DNA of 56,415 nucleotides from a virus. The notes beneath the pieces were generated by a model. It searched no databases. It worked only from the letters and a program-made list of their open reading frames with translations, and had not been told where the DNA came from. The translations under genes were made by a program, and so were the position numbers. Of the stretch, positions 42,816-51,311 are shown piece after piece. Location: positions 1 through 56,415 of the IMG/VR virus record IMGVR_UViG_3300044957_000341; one strand, given 5' to 3'. Positions within the stretch are counted from its first letter, which is position 1; each line of letters begins with the position of its first letter.

Positions 42816-45805
42816 TGGCAACACAAAAATTTACCTGTCCACCACAAAGTGCTAGCGGTCAAGGAACATTCTCTGACAATATAGTTGGATTACAACTAGT
42901 TGGTGGAGGTGGTTTTACACAGGCTAATTTCGAGTTCACAACATCAATTTCAGAAAAACAAAATAGAAACTTCAACATAGGTACTTTTTCGGATCCAATG
43001 AGTTTGAAAAGTATGAATATTGAAGGTCTATTAGAGGCAAGAAATATTCTAACAAACAATTTTCAAGTATATCCCAATTATGATTTATCACAAGTTACTA
43101 ACTTTACAGAATATGGTTCATTATCTAAAAGGTTATCAACATCTGTTATCAAAATTATTAACTATTTTCCTGCGGCTTTAGAAATATCACCTGTAAACTC
43201 TAAATTATTAAATGTCGAAACCGCAATAAATGCGACTTATGATGTTGTTGATAATGAAACACAATTTGAAATAAAATTAACATCAATCAATAACCCTTTA
43301 GATATAGACTTCTCAATTGATGCAACAAGAAATTTAGTTTTACAAGAAATTCCTGTTTCACCACTAAGAGACATGACTACCGAATATAAAAAATATTCAT
43401 TATTTATTAGACAACAAGAATATCCTGTTAATTTCCTTTATCCTACTGATAATAACTCAATAACATTAAAGTTAATTGTTGAAGGAAATCCTTTTTCGGG
43501 CAACTCAATTTCTTACGAATATTTGGTAATTAGACCTAATAATATTGAGGTTAACAAAGTTTTTAATTATAGTTTAGATCCTGTTGAAAACTTCCTATTA
43601 AATAGAAATGTAAATCCAATATATACCGCAAGTTTTAGAGTTCCTATTGAAAATGAAGATGGGACTTATGTCTTTACAGAGCAATACGCAACATTCCCAC
43701 TTAATGGTATTTGGAACTTAGACATCCAGTCTAATGCGTTTGATAACTACCTTCAAAGACTAAGTGATTATGGTATTAGTTTAGATGAGTATAAAACTAA
43801 TTTGATATCAAGATTTTTAACCACGGCAGCATTAAAAGAATTTGACACGACCGATCAAAAGTTTGAAAAAGTTTTACAAATATATGGTAGAAGTTTTGAT
43901 GAAACAAAAACATTCATTAATGCTTTGGCAAATATGAATAATGTCAATTATATTGTAAAAAATGACATTCCATCACAACTATTGAAAAATTTGGCAGAAA
44001 CTTTAGGTTGGAAAACTAATATATCCCCAATAACTAATGAACAATTATTAAATAGTGTATTTTCACCAACAACTAACACATTTTCTGGTTTATCTAAAGG
44101 ACAAACTCCTGATGAGTTAAACTATCAATATTATAGAAATTTAATTTTAAATTCTGCATACCTTTTCAAATCTAAAGGTACTAGAAAGTCCATTGAGTGT
44201 TTGTTAAAACTAATTGGAGCGCCTGAAGCTTTAACTGAATTTAATGAATATGTTTATGTTGCAGATCAAAGAATCAATATGAGTGATTTTGAGCAACAAT
44301 ATAGACAAATCACAGGAGGCACATTTACACAACAATTTCCGTCATTACAAACAAGCAATGTATTTTCAATACAGGGAATGCAATATACTGGTTTTACAAC
44401 TAATAGTATCACGGTCGATGTCACAACAACTAAAGATGACTACCCCGTTGACATTTTTGGGTGTCCTCAAATGCCAAGATCAAGTGAGAATTACTATTAT
44501 CAAATTGGTGGTGGTTGGTTCGAATCCACACCACAACATAGAATGCCGGCAGTAACTAATATTACTAATAGTGTTTTTACAGGAAATAACCCTGACTTCC
44601 AAACCACCTTATTACCATTTAATTATGGAGAAGAATACCTTCAAAGGTATAGAGAGTTTCCTTATATGAATTTAGGGTATAGACTACAAAAAATATCAGA
44701 CAATAAAAAAAGTTGGTATGACAATCAAGGAATTTTACGACAAAATTTTGATGGTGGATTTGATGCTTATTACACAGCGTCTGAAGATTGTTTGGTATTA
44801 AACGTAAAAAATGTTGATATATTTATAAATCCTGCTCAAGGTTTGGTTTATGATGTATGGTCAATGTCTAAACAATACAATTTCCCAATACCTGAACAAG
44901 GTTTGAATTACGTTCCACCAACACCTTGTTATATATCAAATCCATATCCAAAACGAGGGGGTATTGATTGGACTGAAATAGTCCCAAAACCAAAACAAAA
45001 AACATTTTTTGAATTTGCTCAAACTTTTTGGTATAACATGATAAATGTTAGGAATCGTCAGTTTATTACTGATGGGAAAACTGGAGGTTACCCAACATTA
45101 CAATCGATATATTGGAAATATTTGGAGTCACAACAATTAGCGGGAATACAAAATGATAATTTTACATATCAAACAATGATCGATTATGTAAATGGGCTAG
45201 GAACATATTGGATAAATTTAATTGAACAAATGGTTCCTGCCACGACTATTTGGACTACTGGTATGAAGTTGGAAAATTCAATTTTCCACAGACAAAAATT
45301 TGTTTGGAGAAGACAAACAGGTTGTAAATTTGTACCTGTACCATGTAAACCATGTAGTATTATTACCCAACTTTACACTTATGATTGTCCGGCACAAACA
45401 ATAGAGTGTGGAATATTTCCATGGAATAATGATCCAACTATAGTTTCGTTTGGTTATATTTTAAACCAAACATTACAGGAATATTACCAATCTACAAATA
45501 TAAATTTTTCAGATTGTTTAGGTACTACCATAATTGCAAATTGGTTTGTTGATCTTAGAATAAACGGATCGCCCATATATCAAAACCAATTTTTAACAAC
45601 TTACGGAGCTATAAATGCACCGACGCAACAACAATGGTTGTTAGCGTTAGAAGATGGTTTGTCTAGTTTACAAGTAGACGGATATAGTTATGATATAGAT
45701 ATAGAAAATGAAACCGTAACGGTTTTTAATAATAATTGTACTTCAACATTTGACGATTTTCAAATCAATGTTGGAATAGACTTTCAAGTTTTATGTAACG
45801 GATAA
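42815..45805 (+). CDS. Large tail protein, possible gpI-like fibre attachment (996 aa)
   Basis: A 996-aa structural protein. Residues about 440-475 (YLFKSKGTRKSIECLLKLIG, preceded by YRNLILNSA) resemble the part of P2 gpI-like tail proteins with a K-S-K-G-T-x-x-A/S-I-E-x-L-L pattern, which connect the baseplate to fibres. The C-terminal part has a WYNMINVRNRQF segment and a Cys-rich stretch (CKFVPVPCKPCSII) followed by more Cys residues. No membrane segments. It is coupled by TAATG on both sides, between the 302-aa tail gene and the SprB-like fibre. The gpI link rests on one motif and on position. Confidence 0.55.
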   Translation: MATQKFTCPPQSASGQGTFSDNIVGLQLVGGGGFTQANFEFTTSISEKQNRNFNIGTFSDPMSLKSMNIEGLLEARNILTNNFQVYPNYDLSQVTNFTEYGSLSKRLSTSVIKIINYFPAALEISPVNSKLLNVETAINATYDVVDNETQFEIKLTSINNPLDIDFSIDATRNLVLQEIPVSPLRDMTTEYKKYSLFIRQQEYPVNFLYPTDNNSITLKLIVEGNPFSGNSISYEYLVIRPNNIEVNKVFNYSLDPVENFLLNRNVNPIYTASFRVPIENEDGTYVFTEQYATFPLNGIWNLDIQSNAFDNYLQRLSDYGISLDEYKTNLISRFLTTAALKEFDTTDQKFEKVLQIYGRSFDETKTFINALANMNNVNYIVKNDIPSQLLKNLAETLGWKTNISPITNEQLLNSVFSPTTNTFSGLSKGQTPDELNYQYYRNLILNSAYLFKSKGTRKSIECLLKLIGAPEALTEFNEYVYVADQRINMSDFEQQYRQITGGTFTQQFPSLQTSNVFSIQGMQYTGFTTNSITVDVTTTKDDYPVDIFGCPQMPRSSENYYYQIGGGWFESTPQHRMPAVTNITNSVFTGNNPDFQTTLLPFNYGEEYLQRYREFPYMNLGYRLQKISDNKKSWYDNQGILRQNFDGGFDAYYTASEDCLVLNVKNVDIFINPAQGLVYDVWSMSKQYNFPIPEQGLNYVPPTPCYISNPYPKRGGIDWTEIVPKPKQKTFFEFAQTFWYNMINVRNRQFITDGKTGGYPTLQSIYWKYLESQQLAGIQNDNFTYQTMIDYVNGLGTYWINLIEQMVPATTIWTTGMKLENSIFHRQKFVWRRQTGCKFVPVPCKPCSIITQLYTYDCPAQTIECGIFPWNNDPTIVSFGYILNQTLQEYYQSTNINFSDCLGTTIIANWFVDLRINGSPIYQNQFLTTYGAINAPTQQQWLLALEDGLSSLQVDGYSYDIDIENETVTVFNNNCTSTFDDFQINVGIDFQVLCNG

Positions 45806-47994
45806 TGGGATACATTGCAATATACGACTTATCGATAACTGGAGATTGTTCAAACACAGGTTCAGGTGGTTTTTCATTTAGTATTACTGGAGATAGCGGA
45901 CCAACTTGGTTAGTTTACGATATAACATTAGGAGGAACATTACCAACTTCTGCGGCTACTGATTATTATGAAGTAACAGGATTATATTCGAACACGTATT
46001 TTATTGACGTACAGGACTCTGTTGATAACCTACCCATTGTAATAAATATTTCATCAGGCACAACGGTTTCTGTTTTGTCGAGTGATACCACTTGCGGTTT
46101 GGATAATGGATCAATAACTGCGGCGACTCAATATGTTTATGGTCAATCTTTTTATTATTTGTATGATGGATCAAATAATTTAATATCCACAGGTACGACA
46201 AATGACTTGTATTTTGAATTTTCTAATTTAAGTGCCGACACTTATTATGTTATTGCCGATGATGGAGGCGGATGTACCGGAAGTACTTCATCGGTTTTAA
46301 TTCAACCATCAGTACCTTTTGATTTTGGATATTACGTTGTTAGTGATTCTAGTTGCTTCGATGAAGGAAATGGAAAAATATTCATAACAGGACTAACCTC
46401 AATAAGCGATTATGTAATAACATGGTTATCTGACGTTAACGGGCAAACTGGATCAACAATAATAGGATTAACATCAGGCGTATACCAAGTTGAAATACAA
46501 GACCCAAACCTTTGTATTACATCAAAATCTATAAATGTACCGATAGTTGACGTTATTGGTTTGGGTGCATTTTTTGTAACACCAAGTAGCGAATGTTTTA
46601 TAGATGACGCAATAGTTAACGTCGTAATTACAGGAGGTACCGCACCATTTTATTATAGTGGATCATCAGGACAAGTTGGAATATCATTTGCAACTTCATT
46701 TACTTTTACAGGTGTTTCGGCCGGTGATTTTGCGGTTAACGTTACCGATGCGGGATTGTGTAGTTTTTATGCTCAAACATCAGTTTTAAACCCAAACACG
46801 TTTTATCAAGTCGACATAAACACCACAAATTCTAATTGTTCATCAAATAATGGGACAATTCAAATAATTGTTGATCAAGGTAATCCACCCTTGTCAACTT
46901 TTAATTATAGTGTGTCAGGAGACTCAGGTTATTATCAATCAATTAGTTTTGGAAATCCAATTCAAACATTCAATGGATTAGGTTCGGGTAATTATATTAT
47001 TACGGTTTCTGATGACAATGGGTGCACTTTTACGGGAACCACATCAATAACTAATGTTTCTTCATTTTCAGTGACGGCAAATACAACAGGAACTACGTGT
47101 GGTTTCAATAATGGGATTCTCGAAATATTAGTGTCAACTGGTGGGACATATCCATATTCATTTACATTAGTAGGCCCACAAGGAGACTCACAAATTAGAA
47201 ATAATAATTTAGGCGTTTTTGAAAATTTACCACCTGGAAATTATGATCTCATAGTTTCTGATAGTAGTTCCCCAACATGTAATGAAGAGTCTTTTGTTTT
47301 TATATCATCATCAGATCGAGTAAGTTTTGACTTTTACGTTAACCAACCTGTTTTTGGTGGTGATGGTAGAATTAGTGTATATATTACAAGAGGAACACCA
47401 CCTTTCACATATAATTGGAGTGGTGATGTTGGTTCACAAACAGGTTTAGTAATTACTGGAGCGTCATCTGGTGAGTATAGTTTAGAAATCACCGATAGTA
47501 ATGGTTCTGGTCTAAAAAAAGATGTGAAATTATTTGGGACTAAAAGTGTTTCCAATTATAGAACGTTTACAATTTGTGAACAAACATTTGAAAGTGTTAA
47601 TACCGTCACAAAAAGAGGTATGAGACAAATGTTTTGGGAAGGTTTTGCAGATTTAACTAGCGGTGATACAAATTGTATATTAACATCCGCGGATTTTATA
47701 ATCGTTGCCAGCGTTGATGCAGAAACCAAAGAAGAAATTTTTTATAACTCATCGGGATTTACAGATTACCCAGCAGATTCAATTTGGGCAAATACAATTA
47801 TTGATGTTTTAAGTACTTTTCCTGGTATCTCTAACGTTGTTGTTGATATTGAGACCAACAAAGTTACAATCACAAACGATTGTGGAGAAATGCAAAAAAA
47901 TTGTGAAAACGAAACCGTAAATATTTTGAATAACACACCAATAATTGTTTATCTAAAAATAAACTACGATATTGCTTGTGTAAGTTGTATTTAA
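45805..47994 (+). CDS. Tail fibre with SprB-like repeats (729 aa)
   Basis: Residues about 1-560 hold about seven diverged repeats of some 75-85 residues with the SprB repeat pattern: a Cys start (TTCGLDNGSI, NSNCSSNNGTI, GTTCGFNNGIL), a G-G-T-P-P-x-x-Y/F core (ITGGTAPFYYS, TRGTPPFTYNWSG) and a closing L-x-x-G-x-Y-x-x-x-V-x-D (GSGNYIITVSDDNGC, SSGEYSLEITDSNGS). SprB repeats are known from the gliding adhesin of Flavobacterium and relatives. The last 170 residues are a different domain (ICEQTFESVNTVTKRGMRQM, then Cys-rich end). Likely a host-recognition fibre. Start is coupled to the previous stop by TAATG; a small decayed gene follows one base after. Confidence 0.75.
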   Translation: MGYIAIYDLSITGDCSNTGSGGFSFSITGDSGPTWLVYDITLGGTLPTSAATDYYEVTGLYSNTYFIDVQDSVDNLPIVINISSGTTVSVLSSDTTCGLDNGSITAATQYVYGQSFYYLYDGSNNLISTGTTNDLYFEFSNLSADTYYVIADDGGGCTGSTSSVLIQPSVPFDFGYYVVSDSSCFDEGNGKIFITGLTSISDYVITWLSDVNGQTGSTIIGLTSGVYQVEIQDPNLCITSKSINVPIVDVIGLGAFFVTPSSECFIDDAIVNVVITGGTAPFYYSGSSGQVGISFATSFTFTGVSAGDFAVNVTDAGLCSFYAQTSVLNPNTFYQVDINTTNSNCSSNNGTIQIIVDQGNPPLSTFNYSVSGDSGYYQSISFGNPIQTFNGLGSGNYIITVSDDNGCTFTGTTSITNVSSFSVTANTTGTTCGFNNGILEILVSTGGTYPYSFTLVGPQGDSQIRNNNLGVFENLPPGNYDLIVSDSSSPTCNEESFVFISSSDRVSFDFYVNQPVFGGDGRISVYITRGTPPFTYNWSGDVGSQTGLVITGASSGEYSLEITDSNGSGLKKDVKLFGTKSVSNYRTFTICEQTFESVNTVTKRGMRQMFWEGFADLTSGDTNCILTSADFIIVASVDAETKEEIFYNSSGFTDYPADSIWANTIIDVLSTFPGISNVVVDIETNKVTITNDCGEMQKNCENETVNILNNTPIIVYLKINYDIACVSCI

Positions 47995-47995
47995 T

Positions 47996-48214
47996 ATGAA
48001 TGAAATAGCTATTAGTTCTGTAAGTGGTTTTACTTTGCCTTTGACCGCATACACTTGTGATGTTTATCAAAATTAGTGTGTGCTTGGCGGAGTTATAACA
48101 ACAACTCCTGAAACAATAACCATTGATTCGTAATTTGACAACGCACCCGCACTTGGTTTATTATTAACCGATGGGGTTTGTGAAACGTTTGAAATTGTAA
48201 TTTGTGATAGTTAG
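47996..48214 (+). pseudogene. Decayed small tail/fibre gene with two nonsense codons
   Basis: One frame runs from ATG 47996 to TAG 48212-48214 with 72 codons. It is broken by TAG at 48074-48076 and TAA at 48131-48133 but not by any frame change. The text is protein-like throughout: ISSVSGFTLPLTAYTCDVYQ, then VLGGVITTTPETITI, then FDNAPALGLLLTDGVCETFE. It starts one base after the SprB-like fibre stop, as real neighbours in this operon do. Most simply a once-coding small virion protein inactivated by point mutations; sequence error or stop readthrough cannot be excluded from the sequence. Confidence 0.65.
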
Positions 48215-48253
48215 TCAAATTCACTTTTTATTTTTTAATCTTATCTTAGTCTT

Positions 48254-49246
48254 ATGGACGATTTGATTTTTGTTACGGCACAACCTGATGTGCCATACTT
48301 TCATTGGCAAATTCGTCTTTACGTACACAATTTCATTAATAAAGGTATTAACCCAAAAAACATTCACGTATTATTTTCCATACCAGAACAAAATGTAGAG
48401 CCTAGTGATAATGCGATTGAGTTTTTAAAGTTAGGAATACAGGTACATTTTTTTAAAGACGACAGAGACAACAAACATTATATTCCTAGTATAAAACCAT
48501 ATTTAATAAGCAAGTGGATTCAGAGAAACAAAAATCAAGGTAAGTTATTTTTCCTGCACGACGCCGATATAATTTTTATAAAATTACCAAATTTCGAAAA
48601 TTTAATTAATGATGATGTTCTATATCTATCGGACACAATTGGTTACATTGGATATGATTATTTGAGTAATTGTTCTAAGAATTATGAAACTAAATTTGAT
48701 AGTTGTAAGAAAGAAGAGTTGATAGACATAATGTGCGGTGTTGTTGGTATTGATAAAGATGTAATAATTAAAAATCAAAAAAATTCAGGAGGAGGTCAAT
48801 ACATTATAAAAAACACTACATATGAGGTGTGGGACAAGATATATAAAAATTCAAATGAATTACATTCTTCATTAATTAAATTCCAAAGAAAATACCCAAT
48901 AAATTCAGGACAAATACAATTTTGGACTGCAGAAATGTGGTCACTATTATGGAATTTATGGTTAATAAATAAAAAAACAAAAGTTACCACTGAATTAGAT
49001 TTTTCATGGGCCACTGATACAATCGAAGTTCATGAAAAAAAACCAATACTACATATGGCGGGAGTCACGGAAAATTTAAAACACGATAAATTTTATAAAG
49101 GTGATTTTATAGAAAAAAATCCAATAGAACTTTTACAAAGAGACTCAAGATATTTTGATTATATATCAAAAAACAGCTCAACTATCAAATATATTGACAA
49201 CATGAAAGATTACATAAAAAAACTAAATAATGGATTATTTATATAG
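48254..49246 (+). CDS. Glycosyltransferase-like protein in the fibre locus (330 aa)
   Basis: Probably transfers a sugar from a nucleotide sugar to a protein or glycan. The D-x-D metal/nucleotide-binding motif is seen at residues 103-105 within KLFFLHDADIIFI, preceded by an N-terminal alpha/beta part (FVTAQPDVPYFHWQIRLYV) typical of GT-A folds. A C-terminal region with QFWTAEMWSLLWNLWLI and LHMAGVT resembles the acceptor side of plant and bacterial hydroxyproline/peptidyl glycosyltransferases, at pattern level only. No signal peptide or membrane helix. Lying between fibre genes, it may decorate the Pro/Thr- or Thr-rich linkers of the virion. It ends 3 nt before the next gene and is more Lys/Ile-rich than its neighbours, which suggests later acquisition. 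Confidence 0.65.
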   Translation: MDDLIFVTAQPDVPYFHWQIRLYVHNFINKGINPKNIHVLFSIPEQNVEPSDNAIEFLKLGIQVHFFKDDRDNKHYIPSIKPYLISKWIQRNKNQGKLFFLHDADIIFIKLPNFENLINDDVLYLSDTIGYIGYDYLSNCSKNYETKFDSCKKEELIDIMCGVVGIDKDVIIKNQKNSGGGQYIIKNTTYEVWDKIYKNSNELHSSLIKFQRKYPINSGQIQFWTAEMWSLLWNLWLINKKTKVTTELDFSWATDTIEVHEKKPILHMAGVTENLKHDKFYKGDFIEKNPIELLQRDSRYFDYISKNSSTIKYIDNMKDYIKKLNNGLFI

Positions 49247-49249
49247 ATA

Positions 49250-51289
49250 ATGGAAAATTGTTATGTTTTATATTCTTGTGATGGTTCCTACGAACCTATA
49301 ATCTCTAACAATCAAGAATTGACTGTTTATACTAATGATTTTGTATCAATAACAATTTTATCACCATTTTTAGAACCATCCACTTGTTTTTATGTACTTT
49401 CACTCGGCAACATTGAATGTGATATCACTTACGACATTGAATTAAACCCTGAAGTTGAATGTGATTGTGGTACATTGTGTTATTTTGTAAATTATGGTGA
49501 CGAAATTTACGATACTATATATGTTAGAAATAATAATAACATTGTTGTTGAACAATCCCCAACAGGATCAACCGTAAATTTTTGTTCGAGAATTTATCCA
49601 TATTTTGATTATAGTGGAACGACTAAAGTTAAAATAATGGGGCAATGTGTTGGAGATGTATGTCCCACAACAATACCAACAATAAAAAAAACCAATGAAT
49701 GTGACGTAATAACCATATTTCCAATGGATGTAACTTGTTTGGTACAAGAACCAACTAATCAATATACTTTCGATGGCTCCGCTCAGTTACTTGTAACAGG
49801 AGGAACACCCCCTTATACAATTTTTTGGGAAATAGGAAGTTATGCTCCCGCATTAACCAATTTGGGTGTTGGTGAGTATAGCGCAAGAGTTGTTGATTAT
49901 TATGGTGATTTTGTAATTGACACTACTTGTGTTTTGACCGCACAGACAATCACATATTCTGCTATGTGTTTTGTATTAGAAAGTAAAACAGAAAATGTCT
50001 ACATAACGTCTGAAGCGGCAGGTGTTAAAAACACAAAACCATATTATGTAATATCGAATGGACTGGTATCATTAGGTTTAGTTTTTTGGGATGGAGAATC
50101 AAATACGTGGGTATTTTGTCAAACATTTGATTGTAATTCTAATCAATATTATGCATATTTGGATAACAATGGTGGTGAGTACCCAACAACAGACACAATG
50201 TTAATGTATGAATGGAAAGAGGGAACCTCAGATGAATATATGTTTGCTGAGTCCTATATTGGTCCTTGCAGTATTCCTGTAATACCAAAAACTTATGGTA
50301 ATCTTTGTTTGTTTTTATTAGTTAGAAGCTCAAGTGATGATCCGTTTGAACAACTTCAATACACAATGAATTTTGTTGGTAACGTTAATGGTCAACCAAG
50401 TTGGGAAAGTGTCGGAGGACAGTATTATTTATATTGGAGTACAGGATCCACACCTGATCAATGGGTAATAACAGGATATTCTAATAATAGCCAAATTGTT
50501 AATTATAGTCCACAAACACCACCAATTAGCAATTGGTTAAATTTTGGTGATAATTCATTATATAATGTTGCGGTGTTAAGCGGAAGTTGTAGTGACGAAA
50601 GTTTAGTTGGTTTTACGTTGACCACAAATAATGCAACTTGTGGTCAATATGGTAGTATTATGATAACACCTTATGGAGGTACACCTCCATATCAATATTC
50701 AATAAACTTCGGTCAAACCTATCAAAATTCACCTTATTTTCAAAATCTCGGACCAGGAACTTATGGTGTTAAAATAATAGATAGTAATGGAGTTGCCGAA
50801 CAATCTTCAGTTACTTTGTTATCGACTCAAGGTGTCACATATCAAATAGGGTTTGGATATACTGTAGGAGGACCATTCCAAATTTCGGCTCCAACATTAC
50901 CTGCTGGAGTTACAATAACATTCGATTTAGTACACTTCGGAACTTTAACATATTATCCGAATACTATTTTAGCCCAACCCGTATATAATAATTTTACAAC
51001 AATTACGGGAATTGGTTTTATGACGCCATTTAGCTCATCAAATAGTTCTTCGTCAGTTATCGGTCCTTGTAGTGTTCCAAACTTAATATTTAAAAATCAA
51101 GAATATAGAATTTACAAAAACACACTGACTATTGGAAGTAATGGTGTAATTAGTGGATTTACAACTAATAATATAATAAATGCACCATCAGGTCCGTGTA
51201 CTTTTGCTGGAGGGGGGTATACATTACAATTAACAAATCTAAAAGTTAATGGTTGTGATTGTTGTTATGTGGAGATTTTACAAACCTAA
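49250..51289 (+). CDS. Modular tail fibre/adhesin (679 aa)
   Basis: Built of modules. Residues about 169-231 and 454-524 are SprB-like units (LVTGGTPPYTIFWE, LGVGEYSARVVD; ITPYGGTPPYQYSI, LGPGTYGVKIIDSNG). Between them are two copies of a Trp-rich module (about 242-341 and 350-450) with the frame G-L/Q-x-S, a WDG...WVF or YWS...WVI core and a closing P/G-C. A related module occurs in the minus-strand gene at the right end. The N-terminal 150 residues are Cys-rich (CDCGTLCYF). The C-terminus ends with a CDCC motif (VNGCDCCYVEIL). A receptor-binding role is inferred. Expressed next to the glycosyltransferase. Confidence 0.65.
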   Translation: MENCYVLYSCDGSYEPIISNNQELTVYTNDFVSITILSPFLEPSTCFYVLSLGNIECDITYDIELNPEVECDCGTLCYFVNYGDEIYDTIYVRNNNNIVVEQSPTGSTVNFCSRIYPYFDYSGTTKVKIMGQCVGDVCPTTIPTIKKTNECDVITIFPMDVTCLVQEPTNQYTFDGSAQLLVTGGTPPYTIFWEIGSYAPALTNLGVGEYSARVVDYYGDFVIDTTCVLTAQTITYSAMCFVLESKTENVYITSEAAGVKNTKPYYVISNGLVSLGLVFWDGESNTWVFCQTFDCNSNQYYAYLDNNGGEYPTTDTMLMYEWKEGTSDEYMFAESYIGPCSIPVIPKTYGNLCLFLLVRSSSDDPFEQLQYTMNFVGNVNGQPSWESVGGQYYLYWSTGSTPDQWVITGYSNNSQIVNYSPQTPPISNWLNFGDNSLYNVAVLSGSCSDESLVGFTLTTNNATCGQYGSIMITPYGGTPPYQYSINFGQTYQNSPYFQNLGPGTYGVKIIDSNGVAEQSSVTLLSTQGVTYQIGFGYTVGGPFQISAPTLPAGVTITFDLVHFGTLTYYPNTILAQPVYNNFTTITGIGFMTPFSSSNSSSSVIGPCSVPNLIFKNQEYRIYKNTLTIGSNGVISGFTTNNIINAPSGPCTFAGGGYTLQLTNLKVNGCDCCYVEILQT

Positions 51290-51297
51290 AAAAAAGA

Positions 51298-51306
51298 TAT
51301 TTATAA
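51298..51306 (+). promoter_or_regulatory. TATTTATAA motif before the 921-aa tail gene
   Basis: Ends 5 nt before the ATG at 51312. Confidence 0.4.
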
Positions 51307-51311
51307 TTTAA

